Source of the DNA: Uranotaenia lowii
Taxonomy: Eukaryota; Arthropoda; Insecta; Diptera; Culicidae
Reading direction: 5' to 3'
Assembly (NCBI RefSeq): GCF_029784155.1
Contig: NC_073691.1
Location: forward strand, 19,682,006 to 19,746,005
DNA length: 64,000 nucleotides
Shown: one piece after another, positions 57,795 to 64,000 of the stretch
Layout of the letters: every line of letters begins with the position of its first letter
Numbering within the stretch: the first letter of the stretch is position 1
Program-made: the position numbers and the translations under genes
The notes under the pieces: model-generated
Told to the model about the DNA's origin: nothing
The model's database searches: none
What the model saw: the letters and a program-made list of their open reading frames with translations, nothing else

Positions 57795-59720
57795 AAGCCA
57801 CCTTCAACTAGCAGAGGTCTCGATTTAGCGGTAGTCTCAATCCACTTTCCTCATTACCAAAGGCCAGGAGTCACAATCCGGTATCTCAATCCACTTTGAC
57901 GATTTTCAACTACCTAGCAAACATTTTTGTAGCTATATTTTATGCTGTTTTGATACACGTTTTGATATATATTCTGTAATGAATGATCGTATGGAAGTTG
58001 AGAAAACAGCATTTGCGTACCAAAGTGGAGACAATATACATACATAAGTTTTATTTCTTTCTAAAGCGACGAAAACTACACCAACTGAGCGTTATCCGAC
58101 ACCTTATTCGAACCTATCGAAAGAATGCAAGAGAACATAAGATTTTGCTCTCATTTTTCAAATCGCTGACAGCGACAATATTTTCCAGTTATTCTTATTG
58201 GTCAATATATCTCAATTCTCATCTGATTTTTAGCCATCTATTTACATACACGGCGAACTTTCTATTACAACCGATTTAAACTGACTTCAGACGACATATT
58301 TAATTTTTAGGTTTTTTTTTACACTTTACCAGCATTATGGCATTCGTGTCTAGAGAAGACGACATATAATATGATATTTTCACTATGCAGTTGAAATTGC
58401 GATTCACAACACCATTGTAAACGACTTAAGTTATCATTTCTGAAACGATTTCATGTTTGCTGGGTAGCAGAAGTCTATATCCGCCTTTGTTGCTTTTAAT
58501 CAGCAAAAGTCTGATTCTTAATGCAGTGATTTGGTCACGAACCGATTTTATCACCTTTATGACCCAATTTTGTTGTAGTTTTAATGCAAAATTTACTTTT
58601 TCCTATTGATTAAATAAATGACGGGGCACATAAATACTTATACACTGTCACTGGCTACGTCATTAATTTTCGCTTAGTTTTTTCATCAGTTTAGCCAAAA
58701 ATTGTCTTTACAAAATCTCCCGATTTTGCCACTACCTCAATTTGTCACCCTAAAATGTATCGTTGGGGTGACAAAATCGGGTTTTCACTGTACTTCGATG
58801 ATTTGGAAACAGTAGAAGTCTCAATTTGCTTTCATCATTTTCCAATGCTTTTCCACGACTATCAATCCAATTTCCTTCAGCCAGATGTTTCCATATTTCT
58901 TTAAAGTGGAAGTCTCAACCAGCCCCCCGATTATTTTTTATCTAGCGGAAGTCTCAATCGACTTACACAGCTGTCAGCTACAAGAAGCCTCAGCCAGATT
59001 GTATAATTTTCCAAAAGCAGAAGTCTCAATCAACTTTTGTAGGTTTCAACAAGTGGAAATTGTTGGAAGCAATCAACCTTCATGATTTTCCACATAGTAA
59101 AAGTCTCAATCCTTTACATTGTTTCCAACATCTGTGTACCGTTTTATTCTAAACGATTCCAAATATTGTTGAATCAACTCAATTCGATAAAACTGTCAAA
59201 ATTTATGAGCATTTTAAAAAGAGATTTTTCGGGACCTTTTTCATTCGTAGCCGACCACAGGTAATTTACTAAAACAAGTTGTTCTAGCTTTCAAATGTTG
59301 AAAAGCTTATTCCCTACTACATTAATCAACACTTGCGGCCAGAGGAACGATAATAAACTACGGATAGAAAAAAATGAATAAATTTGAACGCATCTTTCGC
59401 GAACGGCATAGGGAGGTTAACCTTTCATTATTATTAACCCTTTCGTTTCATAAAGTAACAAATTTGCAACAGTTAATGTATGAAAAAAGTGAAAAATCGT
59501 ATTTTATTTAAATTTTTTTCTTGATGTACTCATCATTTCCAGTTGTTTAAAATGATTTTTAAGGAAAAATAAAAAAAAAAAAACATGAAATGAAGGGTTA
59601 ACCAGCTGCAGTCTCAATCTACTTTCACTGCTGCCAACTAGAAGAAATCTCAATCCGCTCATTACAGTTCAAACAAGTCATAGTCTCAAACCGGTTTTAC
59701 GATTTCCAACTAGCAAAAGT
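57795..59720 (+). repeat. Degenerate AGAAGTCTCAATCC array
   Basis: About fifteen copies of AGCAGAAGTCTCAATCCACTTT-like words occur, for example near 57815, 57829, 57868, 58480, 58810, 58903, 58943, 59018, 59097, 59605, 59640, 59675 and 59708, often followed by CATGATTTTCCAACTAG. Spacing is irregular, from about 20 to 90 bp, with large gaps around 58000-58470 and 59130-59600. Two further copies are at 62457 and 62497, so the family continues on the other side of the RTE fragment. Confidence 0.65.
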
Positions 59721-59889
59721 CGTAATCCACACGCAAAATAATCCGCACGTAGCTGCTACGTGAAAAACTACATAATTTTTACCATTGATTTTCACGTAAC
59801 TTGTATTTACGAATAAAATCAATAAACTCTCCCTTAGAAGGAATTTTTGTTTCATGAACATCACGTACAACTTACGTGAATTATTAGTG

Positions 59890-59915
59890 CGTTCAGTGTT
59901 CAGTGTTCAGTGAAC
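59890..59915 (+). repeat. (GTTCAGT)3 microsatellite
   Basis: Three consecutive copies of GTTCAGT. Just upstream (59750-59880) there are inverted words CACGTAACTTG and AACTTACGTGA. Confidence 0.7.
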
Positions 59916-60079
59916 TTTTACTACCTCCAATAAGCAGATGTCTTATTCTATTACGGGAGACTTACCGTAGGCGAAGCTACAAAAAAAAAAATGATTCTCA
60001 AAAAATTTTAAATTTTAATTTGATTTATAATTTTGGCAACATTTTACCCCACATTCCCCTATTACATTGCGATCAGATT

Positions 60080-60990
60080 TTAATATTCACTTACGGCATC
60101 CTCCATGAACGCGCTGCAGCGCACTGTGTAGCCGCGATTCCGCTTTATCCTCTGCCTTGATGTGGGCAAACTTCCTTCCGCCGCCTTCGGTGTTAATTTC
60201 GGATCTGCTGTCGTCTTCGTTATGCCCAAGTGGCCGATGCCACCGTTGATCTTGCTGCTGATGGCGTTCACTGTCCAACGCCAATGCTGATGCTATGGTG
60301 CAAATCTGAAAGCAGCTTGTGCTGCTGGAGTTGATTCGTCTGTGCACCACCGTCGTTGCTGCTAGCTGTCCTGTTGAGTGAGCGCGATTTACGCTTCCGT
60401 TGAAGTTGTGCGGCCGACCAGGCCACGGTTGCCTCAGCTGACAGTGCGGCATGGGAAATCCTGCTGACGTGGTAACCGATCGGTAGCACTTGGGCCCCGG
60501 AAATGATGGTCGAACCGAAAAACCACGGTTGATACTGATGTGGCGAGAAAATTCCTGCTGGAGCTGCTTTAAACCGGAGACACCAAATCACCTCGACTGA
60601 TGCTGCTGCGGACTCAGCGGATTGCGAGCCCCTCAGGGACCGATGTCCTAATTGATTCGATCGACGATGGGGTCGAAGATGTTCAGCTGGCACCGCCTTA
60701 AATTGCACTGCCAAAGCAGCGGAACGATCACAATCAGGACCGCTGAATAATGTTGCAACTGCCGGTGAAGTGGGGACGAAACTGGTGATGATGATATGTG
60801 GCTGGTGGCCACCCTTGTGTTGCCACTGATACAGCCAACTGCCTGTTGCCAATTCGCCCTGTGGACGATTTCACGTCGTTTCTGCTGGCACTCAGTTTTG
60901 GCCACCACCTTTGCCTAACTGCCGTTCTTTTCCTTCGGAGGTTCTCTCCGCCGGAAGTGAATCGATGTGATGATGATGGAAGTGGTGATG
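60080..60990 (-). other. G+C-rich island with overlapping open frames
   Basis: This stretch is clearly richer in G+C than its surroundings and keeps long minus-strand frames open (194 codons at 60268-60852 and 121 codons at 60087-60452, in different frames). The 194-codon frame repeats a motif (FKAVPAEHLRPH and FKAAPAGIFSPH), which points to an internal duplication. I recognise no domain. It may be a decayed gene, a composition artefact or part of an element that received the RTE insertion next to it. Confidence 0.3.
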
Positions 60991-61074
60991 AAATGAATTT
61001 CTAGACCCCTTTTTCTTGTTAACTCTTTCCCCGATGCCAATCGTTCAGGGCGTGGCAGAGGATTTCTCCTTGGC

Positions 61075-61805
61075 TTACCTACCTACCTACCTAAGGGTCC
61101 AGCGCCGATTAACCGGCGCATAGGGCTGAGATAAAAGATCTCCACTGCTGGCGATCCGGAGCCAGCGTCTTCACTTGCTGCCAGCCAAGGTTCTCGTCAA
61201 CTGTGCGGATTTCAGCGGCTAGACTTCGCCGCCACGAGCTTTTGGGCCTGCCTCTTCTTCGATGCCCATCTGGATTCCAGTCAAGCGCCTCTCTGCAAAT
61301 CTCGTTTTCATCTCTTCGCAGCGTGTGCCCAATCCATCTCCACTTACGTTCCCGAATCTCGATTTCTAGCGCCTTTTGATGACACCGGCGATGAAGTTCA
61401 ACGTTTGAGATCCAGTTGCCAGGCCACCAAGCGCGGATGATGTTCCGCAGGCAGCGATTCACAAAAACTTGCAGTTTTCGCGTCGTCACCGCATATGTGC
61501 ACCAAGTTTCACACCCGTACAGCAATACGGATTTGACGTTTGAGTTGAAGATTCGGATCTTAGTTCGTAGAGAGATCTGGCGTGACCGCCAGATGTTTCG
61601 GAGACTCGCAAACGCAAATCGGGCTTTTCTGATCCGGGTTTCGATGTCCTTCTTGGTACCACCATCAGGCGTAATCTGGCTACCAAGATACTGGAAGCAC
61701 TCCACTTTCTCAACCTGTTGTCCAGCTACCACGAAATTGGAACGATTTTCTGTATTGATTTCCATCGACTTGGTCTTTCCGACATTGATTTTGAGACCTG
61801 CTGTC
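61075..61805 (-). pseudogene. RTE LINE 3' fragment, copy C
   Basis: The best preserved of the three RTE tails: a 218-codon open frame at 61109-61765 without stops. It begins inside the RT (VGKTKSMEIN at about 61790-61760) and covers FQYLGSQITPDGG, LLYGCETWCTY, CLRNIIRAWWPGNWISN, RKWRWIGHTLRR and RRRGRPKSSWRRS. The stop is followed by a short 3' UTR and the tandem (GGTA)4 tail at 61075-61093. It is 5'-truncated at about 61805, the usual outcome of incomplete reverse transcription. Confidence 0.85.
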
Positions 61806-62450
61806 TCCTTGGCTTCCCTATGGAAAATGATCCATTTAGCCTTTGGCTTTTCGTTATAAAAGCAGGGACTTTCTTTATATGATCGGCGTTGATCCTTGCT
61901 CGGCCGTTGGTGGACCTCGGATTCGGAAGATAAAAAGTGCGGTGTGGATCTGCGGTTTGGTTAGGTTTGTTGTTAGTTTTGTGGTGTTTTCTTGACGCTA
62001 TCGGCAGCGAAATTTAACCTACCCGTTTTTTCCGATGCTGTCGCTCTGTTGCGGATCGCTAACTTTTTCTCCTCCCACTCGAGGGCTCGTTATGCCCGAT
62101 ATTCTAGCGCACACGATGTTATTCCGACAGCAAGCACGCTGTCCAAACTTTTCCGTCCAATGCTGATAAATTTTCTCCCGGAACTGGATCTGTCAGACGG
62201 GATTTTTTTTCTTTTTCGTCCCTGTAGGAATTTACCGTATTCTGCTCGAATTCTGTCAAACTGTGCTGGTTTGTGTTCGATTTTTTTTCGGATCAGGGAT
62301 GAGATCGGTTTCTGTTGTACGCTTAATATTATTTAGTTAAGGCATGGGTTTTATCAAAAATAATGTTGCCATTCGCTCATATCGTATCGAAAGTTTCATG
62401 ACTAATGTATAGCAAAACTTATATATAACAATTCTTCATTCATGATTTTC
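61806..62450. other. No gene recognised
   Basis: A 114-codon plus-strand frame (61992-62336) has no recognisable domain. Composition is mixed. Confidence 0.45.
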
Positions 62451-62639
62451 AACAGGTAGAAGTCTCGATCCGTCCTTTGTTACTTTAATTTCACTAGCGG
62501 AAGTCTTAACAGAAAGCAAAATTGTCAATCAGCTTTCATAAGTTTTAACAGCTCTGAATTTGATTTTTTTACAATAAATTTCTGTAAAAAACACTAAAAT
62601 TTTTAAAAATGAAAATCTGTTCCGAATTATTGTCATTGA

Positions 62640-63850
62640 CCCATGCCTTTAAGACATTTTTGGTTTTTTGTCTCAGTTCATGATTTTAGCTTTTATTAAA
62701 TTTCTCTTTTCTTGTAGTGTTTGTCAATCCAACCTCTTTTTTCAACCTACGTTTCGTATTCATATTTTTCTTTTGGCATGGAACTTTTCCAATTTTTGTC
62801 ATTTGTTTAATTTTTTTGACATTTTAATACTTTTTATGTTTTTAAAGTGCTTTAAAATTGTTGCACAATTTTTGTATTTTTGTGATTTTTCCACATTCTT
62901 CTTTGATATTTTTCGAATGTCAAACTTTGACATATTTTAACATTGTTGGTATTTTTTTCATTCTTTTCATTCTTGTAATTTTTCATTCATATTTATTACA
63001 ATGGTTATTTTTATGGCTGGTGTCATTTTTGTCATAATTTTCAATTTTGTCATTTTTATCATGACATTTTTGTTATTATTTTTGGTTTTAGTTATTTAAG
63101 TCATAGAAGTCATTTTTGCTATGTATACCGTTTATTTTTTGTAATTGTAATTTTATTGAGTAACGATAGCCTTCTTTGGTACTACATAAGGTTAAGGAAA
63201 CTATTAATTATTTTAATGTTAAATTTTCGTTATTTCTGGCATTTCTGTTTTTTGTGTCTTTTTTGCCGTTTGTGTCATTTTTGGCATTATTGTTGTGATT
63301 TTGGTCTTTTTTTCTCTTTTTGTTTTTTTTTTTTATAATTTTTGGTAAATTGTGTAATTTATTCAATTTTTGTAATTTTTTGTAACTTTTGTCGTTTTTG
63401 TATTTTTTAACTTTTTTGTCGCGTTTGTGATTTTTGTAATTTTATAAATGATTTTTGAATTTGAACATCTTTATCATTTTTGAAATTTTCTAACATTTTT
63501 GACTTTTATTTTTTAGTAGTTTTTATCGTTTTTGACGTATTATCGTGTTGTTTGATTTGTTCGTATAAGTTATTTTCATCACTTTTATTTGTCGATTTTG
63601 AAGTTTCTTACAATAATATTACTTTTTATCTTTTTTGTCCATTTTCTGGTTTGTTTTCCGTTGAGATTTTAATTTGTTGTTTGTGTTTCAAGTTGTTTTT
63701 TTATATTTCTCTCCCCAACTCCTGGTTTTTTTATTTTTGTAATTTTTGCATTGTTGTCAATTTTGTCGTTTTTGACATTTTTGCTGTTTTTATAATTTTT
63801 TACATTTTTGTCGTAATTTTTGCCTTTTAAGTCTTTTTGTCATGCTGGCT
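62640..63850 (+). repeat. Degenerate TTTTTGTCATTTTTG array
   Basis: About 1.2 kb of irregular TTTTGTCATT, TTTTTGTAATTTTTG and TTTTTGACATTTTTG words. It is the longest member of the family also seen at 15110-15625 (opposite orientation) and at 34300-35760. Phenylalanine-rich frames here are composition artefacts. Confidence 0.7.
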
Positions 63851-64000
63851 TTTTTTTTAAATCCTGTTACCTAAAGCTACTTTTCTTTTATCATATTCTG
63901 CTCTCGAAATAGACTAAGAAGTTCTGTTGACAAATTGTTTTTTTTCGGCCTGCTTCGATTGAATTTATCTCGCGGATTTAATATATTGTTTCAGTTTTAC

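Noticed and set aside
62668..63830. Phenylalanine-rich frames resembling transmembrane proteins
   Set aside because: Same simple-repeat composition effect as at 15.1 kb.

Overview
The window looks like heterochromatin-like or intergenic DNA from an insect, most likely a dipteran and plausibly a mosquito. It is AT-rich with long gene-free stretches. It carries mariner relatives of the DD37E type (a group best known from mosquitoes) and of the DD37D (maT-like) type, RTE-type LINEs with an AP endonuclease, a LINE with an RNase H domain resembling the LOA/I group, and many short TIR elements. The species is an inference; no rRNA, intact tRNA or conserved host protein gene was seen. The only possible host-type gene is a weak three-exon candidate at 12.47-13.26 kb.

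Layout. 0-3.7 kb: unassigned, with a 105-bp tandem repeat. 3.76-5.54 kb: a TA-flanked TIR element with two further elements nested in it. 5.6-5.9 kb: tRNA-derived SINE-like sequence. 6.68-8.33 kb: a TIR element packed with GGTAAATTTTACC palindromes, a long hairpin and a LINE fragment. 8.3-12.4 kb: nothing recognised. 12.4-13.5 kb: tandem exon/intron-like units. 15.1-16.5 kb: a degenerate TGACAAAAA array followed by an 810-bp foldback insertion with a 13-bp target duplication. 17.0-19.7 kb: two mariner relics and a 301-bp MITE. 22.3-27.9 kb: an RTE LINE split by three DNA elements in two insertion sites, one nested in another. 28.3-29.75 kb: 3' part of a second RNase H LINE. 29.85-31.07 kb: a recurring 22-bp motif. 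34.3-36.0 kb: duplicated repeat blocks. 39.67-40.9 kb: a nearly complete DD37E mariner abutting an RTE tail. 42.3-43.3 kb: strand-switching GAGAC/CTCACG array. 45.6-48.06 kb: a 2.4-kb minisatellite of 13-bp units. 50.67-57.75 kb: a hAT-like element carrying a 4.3-kb LINE flanked by a ~650-bp direct duplication. 57.8-59.7 kb: a degenerate AGAAGTCTCAATCC array. 60.1-61.8 kb: GC-richer island plus an RTE tail. 62.6-63.85 kb: TTTTTGTCATT array.

The genes do not form a pathway. The biology is serial insertion: several empty sites can be read directly because target duplications are preserved (TA for mariner-type, TAA for Harbinger-like, 8 bp for hAT-like, 13 bp for the foldback). The most unusual observation is the ~650-bp duplication that starts and stops exactly at both ends of the 52-56 kb LINE, far longer than ordinary LINE target duplications.
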